A DNA stretch of 64,000 nucleotides from an uncultured Colwellia sp. (GTDB lineage: Bacteria > Pseudomonadota > Gammaproteobacteria > Enterobacterales > Alteromonadaceae): NCBI GenBank assembly GCA_913058145.1, contig CAJXQM010000015.1, forward strand, positions 1 to 64,000, read 5' to 3'. Position 1 is the stretch's first letter. The number at the start of each line of letters is the position of its first letter. A program made the position numbers and the translations under genes. Below are positions 1 to 7,661 of the stretch, piece by piece. The notes below the pieces were generated by a model, which was given only the letters and a program-made list of their open reading frames with translations, ran no database searches and was not told the DNA's origin.

Positions 1-985
1 ATTCATAACAAATGCCTGACGATTTAACATAACGACCTATTTCATGGTAAACAGCGCCATTTAATTCAGTTTTGTATTTGGTTAATTCTGTGATCATGCC
101 CATCACATTATCGTTCACCATTTGGCCGTTAAATTGCTGCATACCTTTCACATTTAAATCCTCAAACACTATAATATCACTGGTCTTGGCTATCGAGCAT
201 GATACTTCGTGAGCAAACGCTAGGCGTTGGCGAGAGAATTTGCCATGAAGTTTATTTAAGCGTGTTTTGCTTTTGTGCCAGCGACTTGAGCCTTTCTTTC
301 GACGACTCAGCTGGACTTGAATTTGTTTTAATTTTGCTGATGCTTGTTTAAAAGCTTTCGGGTTTTTAACGTACCATCCGTTAGAGCCCACAACAGTGTG
401 CTGACTGTTAATATCGTAGCCAACAAGCGTTGATAGCACTTGCTTTGCGCTTTTACATTCAACTTCCTGAGTGAGTGATACGTTCCATTTTCCGTGCTTT
501 AATTGAACGGTAGCTGTCTTAATTTTACTGGCTAATTTTCGATGCAAAACAATCTGTACTTTGCCAACTTTAGGGATACTAATTGCGCCATTTTCAATGC
601 GGATACAGTTCGAATTATTGACGCAACGAAAGCTATCATCATGGAGTTTTTTCTGTTTAAAGCTCACTTTAAAAGTCGGAAATTGTTGAGCTCGACCTTT
701 GGTAAATGAATTTTTTAAAGCGGCTTCAAGGTCACGCGCTACTTGCTGAGCAGCCGCAGAATCAAAGGCTTTGAGCCAAGAAAATTCTTCAAATTTTTTT
801 AAACCCTTAATCAGTGCGGCCATTTCTTTGTAAAACAGGAACGTTTTATCGTACCGATATCGACGCATGTTTTCAGACAGCAAAAGGTTCCACAACCCGC
901 GAGCATACGAGCCAAACACAATGAGTTTAACTTCCTGCTCTGCTGTAGGCTTGAGCCTAAAATTGTATCTGAGTGTCTTTTTCAT
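1..985 (-). CDS. tnpB: TnpB (IS605 OrfB-type RNA-guided nuclease), cut by window edge
   Basis: This is the N-terminal three quarters of a TnpB protein. It starts at the ATG at 985 (MKKTLRYNF) and runs off the left edge still open. It aligns along its length with the complete TnpB at 2913-4139, including the segment before the C-terminal zinc ribbon (SSGICYE at the edge). TnpB family members are RuvC-like nucleases guided by an RNA made from the element end, and they help retain IS200/IS605 elements. It is divergent from a tnpA at 1023, with starts about 37 bp apart, which is the same arrangement as copy 2. The catalytic C-terminus is outside the window, so activity cannot be judged. Confidence 0.9.
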   Translation of the reverse strand, partial: MKKTLRYNFRLKPTAEQEVKLIVFGSYARGLWNLLLSENMRRYRYDKTFLFYKEMAALIKGLKKFEEFSWLKAFDSAAAQQVARDLEAALKNSFTKGRAQQFPTFKVSFKQKKLHDDSFRCVNNSNCIRIENGAISIPKVGKVQIVLHRKLASKIKTATVQLKHGKWNVSLTQEVECKSAKQVLSTLVGYDINSQHTVVGSNGWYVKNPKAFKQASAKLKQIQVQLSRRKKGSSRWHKSKTRLNKLHGKFSRQRLAFAHEVSCSIAKTSDIIVFEDLNVKGMQQFNGQMVNDNVMGMITELTKYKTELNGAVYHEIGRYVKSSGICYE

Positions 986-1022
986 ATACTGTATAGACTA
1001 CTGTATATGTAGAGGTTGTCAA

Positions 1023-1422
1023 ATGGAATATCAAACTAATTCACATTCTAAATACCTAATTGCTCTGCATTTAATTCTCGTGGTTAAGTATAGAAAGAAA
1101 GCAACTACTGCTAGGCGATTTAGGACAGTTCATCAAAGGATCTGTAATGAAAATATCAGAAAACTATGATTTTTCTGTCGAGGAAATGGAGATCGACAAA
1201 GATCATGTTCACATCCTTATGACGATAAGCCCAAAGTACAGCGTTTCTCAGCATGTCAGGAACATTAAGCAGATGACTACCTCTCGGATCTGGGAATGCT
1301 TTCCTGCGCTTAAAAATCAGTTTTGGTTGGAGAAAATATTTTGGTCAGACGGCTATTTTGTTTGCTCTGTTGGCAACGCTTCTGCTGAAACAATTCGAAA
1401 ATACATTCAAGAACAAGGTTAA
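1023..1422 (+). pseudogene. tnpA: IS200-like Y1 transposase TnpA, broken by 4-nt duplication
   Basis: The HUH-type single-strand transposase of the IS200/IS605 family is recognisable: the HUH motif is in DKDHVHIL and the catalytic Tyr is in the C-terminal ETIRKYIQEQG. The reading frame opens at 1023 (MEYQTNSH) but shifts after VVKYRK. Against copy 2 (tnpA at 2480-2875) the sequence AAAG is present twice near 1096-1103, a 4-nt tandem duplication. Deleting it restores KYRKQLLLG and joins the second half (1147-1422). The total length of 400 nt equals the intact 396 nt plus 4. The gene is therefore almost certainly inactive unless supplied in trans. Confidence 0.88.
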
Positions 1423-1436
1423 TTTCATCGATTCAT

Positions 1437-1459
1437 CCCAGCGACTAAAGATCACTGGG
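1437..1459. repeat. Subterminal palindrome of IS200/IS605 copy 1
   Basis: An imperfect hairpin with outer stem CCCAG/CTGGG lies 15 bp after tnpA. Copy 2 has a related CCCA...TGGG palindrome at the equivalent place. TnpA recognises such hairpins at element ends. Confidence 0.55.
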
Positions 1460-1661
1460 TTTTCTCGTCGATGTTCGATAAAAGCTGATAACAAATCGAC
1501 AATACTCCCTAAAAAAGAGCTTGTTATCGAAGTAGATATAAGTATTAACGGTATATATTTAGGTGTTTTATTGAATGAAATTAAAGAGATTATTAAAGGG
1601 AAAAAAACAAGGATATGAATAAATTGAATATCAATCATAAGTACATTCCTTTGCAAGAATA

Positions 1662-2123
1662 TCAAACAGCTAATTTAATTAGTGATGTAATTATATTAAT
1701 ATCTGGCTCAAGGTTTTTAGTTGATTTTGCAAGCTCAAGAGCAACTAGTTCAATCTCAATAACCTTGTCAGGTGATATAGTTAATTTATCCTCATGAATA
1801 ATTCCCATCACCATGTTCGCCACCTTCATGTGAAATAAATAATCAGTCTCAAAAGGTTTAGTTGATTTCTCTTGGTTATGAAAACCATACTCCCAATAAA
1901 GAAGATCTATATTTAAAACATCAGCAACTCTCATGCGCTCCTCAGAGGTACGAGGCAATGCATTTTCATAAAGCCACTTTCTGGCTGTCGTGTAAGAGAC
2001 ACCAGCAATCAACTTAATTTCTTCTGTTAGACCGTGACCTTTAGTTTTAAAACTACCCCTTTTAGTGAGTAATTCTTCTAGTCGATCAGATGAAGCTTCA
2101 GGCTTTTCCGTAAGTGCAATCAT
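1662..2123 (-). CDS. HTH transcriptional regulator
   Basis: This protein of about 153 aa has a helix-turn-helix near residues 30-65 (LTEEIKLIAGVSYTTARKWL, then LPRTSEERMRVADVL). That resembles phage-repressor or Cro-like regulators, with a helical C-terminal half. I chose the ATG at 2123 rather than the TTG two codons upstream; no good Shine-Dalgarno is visible for either. It lies alone between two inverted IS200/IS605 elements. Upstream (2167-2304) is a cluster of TTAAAGTAA-like boxes that could be its own operators, suggesting autoregulation. The precise family and target genes are unknown. Confidence 0.7.
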   Translation of the reverse strand: MIALTEKPEASSDRLEELLTKRGSFKTKGHGLTEEIKLIAGVSYTTARKWLYENALPRTSEERMRVADVLNIDLLYWEYGFHNQEKSTKPFETDYLFHMKVANMVMGIIHEDKLTISPDKVIEIELVALELAKSTKNLEPDINIITSLIKLAV

Positions 2124-2166
2124 ATTCAATATAGATTTTAATAGTCAGATATGGATATCATATAAC

Positions 2167-2304
2167 ACTTTAAAGGTAATTGATGCTTATCCAACAATAA
2201 TAAATATTGCTTATACATTGTTTTAAATCAGTTTTTTTTATTCGTTAAAGTAATTGAAAAACAATGTGTTACTTTAAGTGTTTTTATTGGCATTAAAGTA
2301 TTAC
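2167..2304. promoter_or_regulatory. Cluster of TTAAAGTAA-type boxes upstream of HTH gene
   Basis: Four related boxes occur in 140 bp: TTTAAAGGTAATTG near 2169, GTTAAAGTAATTG at 2244-2256, the inverted form GTTACTTTAA at 2268-2277, and ATTAAAGTATTAC at 2292-2304. They lie directly upstream of the divergent HTH gene and are not inside any gene, which fits operator sites. This is inference from repetition and position only. Confidence 0.35.
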
Positions 2305-2479
2305 TGAGACTGAAGTTTTAAAGTCCTCAGAATTGAATAAATATTTCGATTGGTTAATAAAACACACTCTTAAATTAGGAAAATATTACTCTTTACATAT
2401 AGACGCGCCTTTATCGAATCTGTCGAGAAAACCCATTGATCGACACGAAGTGGCGTCGTTGGGATGAATCGATAACTAA

Positions 2480-2875
2480 CTAACCTTGTTCTTGAATATA
2501 TTTTCGAACAGTCTCGGCAGAGGCATTACCCACGGAACATACAAAATAACTATCAGACCAAAAAGTATTCTCTTTCCAAAACTCTTTTTTCAGCCATTTA
2601 AATTCTGACCAGACACATTGGGTGGTGGATTGTTTAATTCTGCGTACATAGCTTGAAACACTAATCGTTGGCGAGATTGTCAGTAAAATATGGATATGAT
2701 CTTTGTCTATTTCGACTTCCTCAACTTCAAATTCTGAATATTTAGCAATATCAATTATTTTCAATTTTACAAACGCTCCAAGTTCCCCTAATAAAAGTTG
2801 TTTTCGGTATTTAACAACAAGAATCAAGTGCAGAGCAATTAAGTGCTTGCAGTGAGAATTAGTTTGATACTCCAT
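2480..2875 (-). CDS. tnpA: IS200-like Y1 transposase TnpA
   Basis: This is an intact 131-aa HUH single-strand transposase. It starts at the ATG at 2875 (MEYQTNSHCK); a longer in-frame extension upstream is non-homologous to copy 1 and would cross the divergent promoter region. The HUH motif is in DKDHIHILLTI and the catalytic Tyr is in ETVRKYIQEQG near the C-terminus. It cuts and joins the hairpin ends at 2432-2463 and 4156-4187. It is divergent from tnpB, with 37 bp between the start codons. Compared with copy 1 it lacks the 4-nt duplication and is full length. Confidence 0.92.
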   Translation of the reverse strand: MEYQTNSHCKHLIALHLILVVKYRKQLLLGELGAFVKLKIIDIAKYSEFEVEEVEIDKDHIHILLTISPTISVSSYVRRIKQSTTQCVWSEFKWLKKEFWKENTFWSDSYFVCSVGNASAETVRKYIQEQG

Positions 2876-2912
2876 TTGACAAATCCTGTTTATACAGTAG
2901 TCTGTACAGTAT

Positions 2913-4139
2913 ATGAAAAAGACGCTAAGATACAATTTTAGGCTAAAGCCAACTCCCGAACAGGAAGCTAAACTCATTGAGTTTAGCTCGTATGCTCGCG
3001 GGTTGTGGAATCTTTTGTTGGCTGAAAATATGCGGCGTTATCGTTACGATAAAACGTTTTTGTTCTATGTAGAAATGGCGAAATTGATTAAAGAGTTAAA
3101 ACAGTTTGAAGAATTCTCTTGGCTCAAAGCTTTTGATGCTGCGGCAGCGCAGCAAGTGGCAAGAGATTTGGAAACGGCACTGAAAAACTCATTTACTAAA
3201 GGTCGATTGCAAAAGTTCCCGACCTTTAAAGTCAGCTTTAAAATTAAAAAACTACACAACGACAGCTTTCGTTGTGTGAACAATTCAAACTGCATTCGCA
3301 TAGAAAATGGCGTTATCAGCATTCCAAAGCTAGGTAAAATTGGTGTTGTTCAACATCGAAAATTAGCCAGTAAAATCAAAACGGTTACTGTCCAGATTTC
3401 GCACGGAAAATGGAATGTTTCGCTAACACAAGAGGTAGAGTGTAAGGCGGCAAAGCAGCTACTGTCCACGATTGTTGGCTACGACATCAATAGCCAACAC
3501 ACCGTAGTGGGCTCAAACGGATGGTACGTTAAAAATCCAAAAACCTTTAAACGTTCCTCTACAAAATTAAAGCAAATTCAAGTCCAGTTGAGCCGTAGAA
3601 AAAAAGGCTCAAGTCGCTGGCATAAAGCGAAAAACAGACTGAATAAACTCCACGGGAAAATATCTCGCCAACGCCTGGCGTTTGCCCACGAAGTATCCTG
3701 TTCGATAGCCAAGGCCAGTGATATCGTCGTATTTGAAGATTTGAATGTGAAGGGTATGCAGCTATTTAATGGTTCGATGGTCAACGATAATGTGATGGGA
3801 ATGATTACTTCGCTCACTAAATACAAAGTTGAATTGAATGGCGGTATTTACCACGAAATAGGTCGTTTTGTGAAATCATCAGGCATTTGTTGTGAATGCC
3901 TGCATGGGCATAAATTCGATTTGAATGTCCGCTCATTTGCCTGTGAAAATTGCGGAACGGTTCAATGCAGAGACCAATCTGCGGCGGTTTCCGTCGCAAG
4001 CACAGGCGAAAATGATTTAATGGTGGCTGGGATAGTCGCTAGGGTTCGTCCCAAATTTCAGCAGAAATCATCTAGTAAAACGAAAGTCTTTGAGCGATCA
4101 AAGTTTGATGTGGGAACTGAGAAAAAAGAAGCCGCCTAG
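2913..4139 (+). CDS. tnpB: TnpB (IS605 OrfB-type RNA-guided nuclease)
   Basis: This is a complete 408-aa TnpB with an N-terminal HTH_OrfB domain (MKKTLRYNFRLKPTPEQEAK). It has the three RuvC-like acidic positions in GYDINSQHTVVG, VVFEDLNVKGM and CRDQSAA, and a zinc-ribbon with CxxC pairs (CCEC and CENCG) before the last acidic residue. TnpB proteins of this family use an RNA from the element's right end to cut matching DNA, and are ancestors of Cas12. The region after the stop up to the right-end hairpin (4140-4187) fits the usual place of that RNA's guide-proximal part. All key residues are present, so it looks functional. Confidence 0.93.
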   Translation: MKKTLRYNFRLKPTPEQEAKLIEFSSYARGLWNLLLAENMRRYRYDKTFLFYVEMAKLIKELKQFEEFSWLKAFDAAAAQQVARDLETALKNSFTKGRLQKFPTFKVSFKIKKLHNDSFRCVNNSNCIRIENGVISIPKLGKIGVVQHRKLASKIKTVTVQISHGKWNVSLTQEVECKAAKQLLSTIVGYDINSQHTVVGSNGWYVKNPKTFKRSSTKLKQIQVQLSRRKKGSSRWHKAKNRLNKLHGKISRQRLAFAHEVSCSIAKASDIVVFEDLNVKGMQLFNGSMVNDNVMGMITSLTKYKVELNGGIYHEIGRFVKSSGICCECLHGHKFDLNVRSFACENCGTVQCRDQSAAVSVASTGENDLMVAGIVARVRPKFQQKSSSKTKVFERSKFDVGTEKKEAA

Positions 4140-4187
4140 TTTAGGTTTGCAGAAGCCCATTGATCGACACGTAGTGGCGTCGGTGGG
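4040..4187 (+). ncRNA. Possible TnpB guide RNA (omega/reRNA) scaffold at right end
   Basis: In IS200/IS605 elements the TnpB guide RNA overlaps the 3' end of tnpB and runs into the right end, with the guide taken from the flanking DNA. Here the 3' end of tnpB is followed by a 32-nt hairpin (4156-4187) and then flank starting TAGTTCACAAG. The position is inferred from the family; no transcript boundary can be seen. Confidence 0.3.
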
Positions 4188-4247
4188 TAGTTCACAAGTA
4201 CCGTATGATAGAATAGTAATAATTACTACAAGATAGAGTTTCTTTTT

Positions 4248-4475
4248 ATGAACATAGAGCAATTGATAAAGGTTAAAGACTTGCTAGGTCTGGATAATCA
4301 CTCGCTCGGTAAAGAGTTAGGTTTTAGTTGTGGTAAATATCAATGCAAACAAATTGATAATCTAACCAATGGCACAACAAATATTAAACCCGTTGTTACT
4401 ATCGCTATTGAATGCCTTGCTAGAAGGGCAGGGAAATTAAAAGAGTTTGAAACGATATTAAAAGACAACGATTAA
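4248..4475 (+). CDS. Small HTH-like protein
   Basis: This 75-aa protein contains a helix-turn-helix-like segment (LLGLDNHSLGKELGFSCGKY) followed by a helix with VVTIAIECLAR. That resembles the small phage-type DNA-binding proteins that end in an aliphatic helix. It starts 60 bp after the right end of IS200/IS605 copy 2. No strong ribosome binding site is visible. Function is unknown, and it could be a leftover of a mobile element. Confidence 0.5.
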   Translation: MNIEQLIKVKDLLGLDNHSLGKELGFSCGKYQCKQIDNLTNGTTNIKPVVTIAIECLARRAGKLKEFETILKDND

Positions 4476-4539
4476 ATTAGATATAAAACAGCCGGTATAG
4501 TAGCTGCGTATTTCGGGTGAGCCGATCAGTTATTTCCGC

Positions 4540-5341
4540 TGTTTTTCAAGGCAGTTGTCGCCTAAATTGTAATTTCTTTGCTTAAGCTGCTTCTTTTTCA
4601 GGGCTCAAATATACTTTTTGAATAAAACCCCAATCTCGGCAGCCCTTGCTCCATCGGTTCGAATTTTTTGATCTGGCTTTTTTATACACGTCTTCACGTT
4701 TGTTTAAAATCTTAGTATCAAGATCACCGTGTCTTTGCTCTGGAGTTACATATTTAATGCCACTATGCTTGTGCTCAGTGTTATACCAACCGAAAATTTA
4801 TCAACCCATAATCTAGCTTCTTCGATATTATCAAAACCATCAACAGGCCATTGCGGGCAATATTTTACCGTTTTAAATAATGACTCAGAATACGGATTAT
4901 CATTGCTAACTCTTGGTCTTGAATATGAGGTGATCACACCAAGATCTTGCATCTTTGCTCTCATTGTAAAGCTTCTCATTGGCGCACTGTTATCAGAATG
5001 CAATACTAAGTCATTGTTTACACATTTTTCAGACCATGTGGCTCTTTGTAGAAGCTCTGCGGCATACTCCCCCAATTCTTGATCATGAACTTCTACACCT
5101 ACAATTTTACGACTGAAAATATCAAGGATTATATATAAATAATAATGATGCCCTTTAACTTTTCCTGGTAAATGACTGATATCCCAAGTCCAAACTTGAT
5201 TAGCATCATCAGCCATTTGAGTCTTTGGCTTATGATACTTACGCTGTGGGAGTGGGTTAAAGTTTGATCTAAATATAGCCAAAACATTTTGACAATATTG
5301 TGCCCATTAATAAAATATTGCCACATCTGTTTACGATTCAA
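4540..5341 (-). pseudogene. IS3-family transposase remnant (OrfB C-terminal half)
   Basis: The fragment matches the OrfB of the intact IS3 element at 20559-22191, with DDE landmarks in VWTWDISHL, LHSDNSAPM and NDNPYSESLF. The frame 4746-5282 covers the catalytic core. At about 4790 a single missing nucleotide shifts the frame, and the rest (WYNTEHKHSGIKYV to SPEKEAA, stop at 4582) continues in another frame. The outer end TGTTTTTCAAGGCAGTTGTC at 4540 is the same as that of the intact copy. Everything upstream of about 5340, including OrfA, is lost. Confidence 0.85.
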
Positions 5342-5437
5342 ATTTAAAAGAGTGCCATTGCTAATTTTTTGTTGCTAGAGATACCTTCATCCTTATGACC
5401 ATTACCTTCAAGAATAGCTACCTTTCATCTCGTTGGT

Positions 5438-5692
5438 CATGATTCATCTGGCCGAGAAGTTTTCCGTAAAAATTCAAGTCGCACTAAGTTAATTTTTCTC
5501 GCTAATATAGAACGAACAACTGTTGCCATGGAGTCTTGCGGCGGCTCTCATTGGTTAGCAAGAAAGTGTCAAGAGTTTGAGCATAAAGCACTACTGATCC
5601 CACCACAGTATGTTAAACCTTATGTCAAAACAAACAAAAATGATTTCATTGATGCTGATGCTGATGCTGCTACTCCGCTACCAAACAAATAA
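5438..5692 (+). pseudogene. IS110-family transposase fragment
   Basis: The translated frame contains blocks typical of the IS110 DEDD transposase N-terminal domain: GREVFRK, ERTTVAMESCGGSHWLARK, LIPPQYVKPYVKTNKNDF and a following IDADADA. The normal continuation is replaced by an unrelated junction and a stop after about 85 codons. There is no start codon and no C-terminal domain. It abuts a recombinase remnant on the other strand. Confidence 0.8.
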
Positions 5693-5850
5693 TCACCAGA
5701 ACGAAGTGATTTAAATGCAATCCACTTTTGAAGTGATTCTCTCGTCTTTTTTGTTATTTCAAATTGAACATCGTTAATTCACGCAGGTTATTTGTCAAAT
5801 CAAGCCTTGTTCTAATAGACCAAACCTCCTCAAGCTTAAGAGGAAGCTTT
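5683..5850 (-). pseudogene. Tyrosine recombinase remnant with internal deletion
   Basis: On the minus strand KLPLKLEEVWSIRTRLDL and NNLRELTMFNL (from 5850) match the start of the catalytic domain of a common phage-type integrase family. After a frame change, QFEITKKTRESLQKWIA and FKSLRSGDYLF match a block normally about 30 residues further on. The middle of the domain is missing, apparently lost across a short TTCAATTTG-like overlap. The end joins the IS110 fragment near 5690. Recognition is from family-typical wording of these blocks. An overlapping small frame with a good Shine-Dalgarno (5795-5914) is probably incidental. Confidence 0.6.
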
Positions 5851-6266
5851 TGACCGACTTATTTACCTTTATTCCAGCTAGGTGTTTTAGGGTGTAAGTA
5901 ATAATGTCATACATGATAGTTCTCCTTTGGTTGAAGGGACTATAAGTATGGTATATTCCAGAATATTTGAAATGTTCAAAATTGTGCGCTTAGCTGTCGG
6001 TAGCGTTTACTTCACTAACGGCAGTTCCAAGACTGAAAGCGGTCGTTAGCATCTATGATTCCCTTATGACTTCTACTCCGACAAAAAAGTCATTAGATAT
6101 TAGTTGAGTCTTACGACAACAGCTAGCCAAAAGCGGACATTGGAATCATTCAAGTACCAAACAAATTTAGAGTATTAATTCTAAGGCGGTTTCGCCCCTA
6201 AGCGCCTTAGAGTTTAATGGTCGTAATGTCAGTATTAGATATTGTAAAACCTTTAAAGGAGCGAAT
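5693..6266. other. Intergenic stretch: recombinase remnant and dispersed repeat
   Basis: Apart from the integrase remnant (to 5850) and the repeat at 6129-6212, I see no gene. The last 25 bp contain AAAGGAG, the ribosome binding site for the gene at 6267. Confidence 0.5.
6129..6212. repeat. Dispersed repeat with CTAAGGCG/CGCCTTAG hairpin, copy A
   Basis: AAAAGCGGACATT is followed after about 30 variable bases by TTTAGAGTATTAATTCTAAG and a hairpin whose arms are CTAAGGCG and CGCCTTAG. The same arrangement occurs in the same orientation at about 60905-60990. It is probably a chromosomal intergenic repeat that can also act as a terminator-like hairpin. Confidence 0.6.
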
Positions 6267-6482
6267 ATGCAAAGTGTAAAATTAAACTCAACAATAACTT
6301 GTCCTGAGTGTGGTCATAGTAAAACAGAAAAAATGCCAACCAATGCCTGTCAGTGGTTCTATGAATGTGAATCATGCAAAGTATTATTAAAGCCTTTAAA
6401 AGGTGATTGCTGCGTTTTCTGTTCTTATGGAACTGTTAAATGCCCACCAATTCAAGAAGGACAAGATTGCTGTAATAGCTAA
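6267..6482 (+). CDS. GDCCVxC domain protein (heavy-metal associated)
   Basis: This is a 71-aa cysteine-rich protein with the family signature GDCCVFCSYGTVKCPP at residues 47-62 and an N-terminal CPECGH zinc-ribbon-like pair. GDCCVxC proteins are small cytoplasmic proteins commonly encoded next to mercury or other metal resistance genes; their exact role is not settled. The ribosome binding site AAAGGAG lies 6 bp before the ATG. It sits beside a CDF/RND efflux block, which fits a metal-related role, possibly as a chaperone or metal buffer. Length is normal for the family. Confidence 0.85.
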   Translation: MQSVKLNSTITCPECGHSKTEKMPTNACQWFYECESCKVLLKPLKGDCCVFCSYGTVKCPPIQEGQDCCNS

Positions 6483-6650
6483 CCATTATAGTCATCCGTC
6501 AGATTTGAGCGTACGAAAAATAAATTCGTCAGCATGCTGCTGTAGTAGTAGCTCTAAAGTCTTCCACACTAGTAAGAGAAAGAGGTTCTCTCAAAACAAC
6601 GAGCCTGTAACAGGTTTAGTTAAAATGCCTTTTCATCTTTGAAAGTATTT

Positions 6651-7571
6651 CTAATTGTTTTTTGAGTCTCTACATATCTCGTCTACAAACTCAAATTCCA
6701 GTGTTGTATGTTCAAGATGAAAAGGGCTAAGTCGTGTTGATATTTCATGCTTTATTGCCATATATTCTTGTTGATCACAGTAATGATTCAACACTAAATG
6801 AGCAGTAAGCACATGCCTTTCTCCATCAAGGGACCATAAATGGAAATGATGAATATCTTCAATAAACTTCAATGTTGATAATTCATTTCTTATTTTTTCT
6901 TGAATGGCTTGCTCTGGTGTTGCCTGCAAAAACAGACGTATTGCAGTGCGGAGGTTTTTTAAGACATTAAAAAGAATAAATAACGTAAATCCGATTGAAA
7001 GTATGGGATCAAGTATTGGGAGTTCGACAAACATTAAGACGATAGCAACAATTAGCACAGCTACCCAACCTAAAACGTCTTCCAGTAAATGCCAATTAAG
7101 TACACGTTCGTTTAATGTTTTTCCGTCACTTAATTTGAATGCAGCATAACCATTAACAATCACCCCTAATATTGCTAACCATAACATGCCTTGAGCATCA
7201 GGCATTTCTGGAGATAACAATCGAGGGAATGAGATGGTTAACACCCAAATCGATCCCGCTATTAAGACTATGCCATTAATTAGTGCACCAAATAAAGAGA
7301 AGCGATGGTAGCCGTAACTAAACGTTTCATCACTGCTTTTCTTGCTTAGTTTATTTAATCCCCATGCGAGACCAATGGATAAACTATCACCTAAATCGTG
7401 AACCGCATCCGCCATTATTGCGGTACTGTTGGTTAACCAGCCGCCAATAAGTTCAATAACGGTAAAGCAAACATTTAATATAAATGCCCAGCCAATGCGA
7501 CTTGAAGACATATCTTTAGGAATATGGCTGTGTCCATGACTAGTTGAATGTTGATGTAAATTGTCGGGCAT
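6651..7571 (-). CDS. czcD: CDF-family zinc/cobalt/cadmium efflux transporter (CzcD/ZitB-like)
   Basis: This is a 306-aa cation diffusion facilitator with a His-rich N-terminus (HQHSTSHGHSH, residues 5-17). It has six predicted membrane spans and the metal-site motif ADAVHDLGDS at residues 54-63, where H and D pair with those of a later helix. The C-terminal cytoplasmic domain contains HHFHLWSLDGERHVLTAHL. Such proteins exchange Zn2+, Co2+ or Cd2+ for protons across the inner membrane. It is the last gene of the minus-strand czc operon, 90 bp after czcA, and probably shares the MerR-type promoter at 13924-13954. The symbol is by similarity only. Confidence 0.9.
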   Translation of the reverse strand: MPDNLHQHSTSHGHSHIPKDMSSSRIGWAFILNVCFTVIELIGGWLTNSTAIMADAVHDLGDSLSIGLAWGLNKLSKKSSDETFSYGYHRFSLFGALINGIVLIAGSIWVLTISFPRLLSPEMPDAQGMLWLAILGVIVNGYAAFKLSDGKTLNERVLNWHLLEDVLGWVAVLIVAIVLMFVELPILDPILSIGFTLFILFNVLKNLRTAIRLFLQATPEQAIQEKIRNELSTLKFIEDIHHFHLWSLDGERHVLTAHLVLNHYCDQQEYMAIKHEISTRLSPFHLEHTTLEFEFVDEICRDSKNN

Positions 7572-7661
7572 TACTTTCTCCTATAAATCGATATCCCGTA
7601 GCGAATATCTACGGGGTATAGAGTTAAAGCAAACAGATATATTTACTTTAACTAAACAGAA

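Larger units (their letters stand above)
1..1459. mobile_element. IS200/IS605-type element, copy 1 (left part outside window)
   Basis: The element consists of divergent tnpB (minus) and tnpA (plus) genes and ends on the right near an imperfect palindrome at 1437-1459 (stem CCCAG/CTGGG). It is inverted relative to copy 2 at about 2432-4187. The two copies are clearly related but diverged, so they are separate arrivals or an old duplication. The tnpA is frameshifted while the visible part of tnpB is open. Confidence 0.75.
2432..4187. mobile_element. IS200/IS605-type element, copy 2, complete
   Basis: This is a complete element with divergent tnpA (minus) and tnpB (plus). Near-identical 32-nt imperfect palindromes lie at both ends on the same strand, at 2432-2463 and 4156-4187. 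Each starts CCCATTGATCGACACG, continues with AGTGGCGTCG and ends TGGG. Such same-strand hairpins are the substrate of Y1 transposases, which move without terminal inverted repeats or target duplication. Both genes are open, so the copy may be active. Confidence 0.85.

Noticed and set aside
1345-1665. Hydrophobic minus-strand frame overlapping tnpA end
   Set aside because: Mirror of the tnpA coding strand and AT-rich flank; not a convincing membrane protein.
4746-5282. 178-codon IS3 frame as an intact transposase
   Set aside because: It lacks the N-terminal part and loses the reading frame within the last conserved block, so it is a remnant.
5795-5914. 39-codon minus-strand frame with an excellent Shine-Dalgarno
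   Set aside because: It overlaps the tyrosine recombinase remnant in a different frame, so it is more likely a leftover than a gene; kept as a note only.
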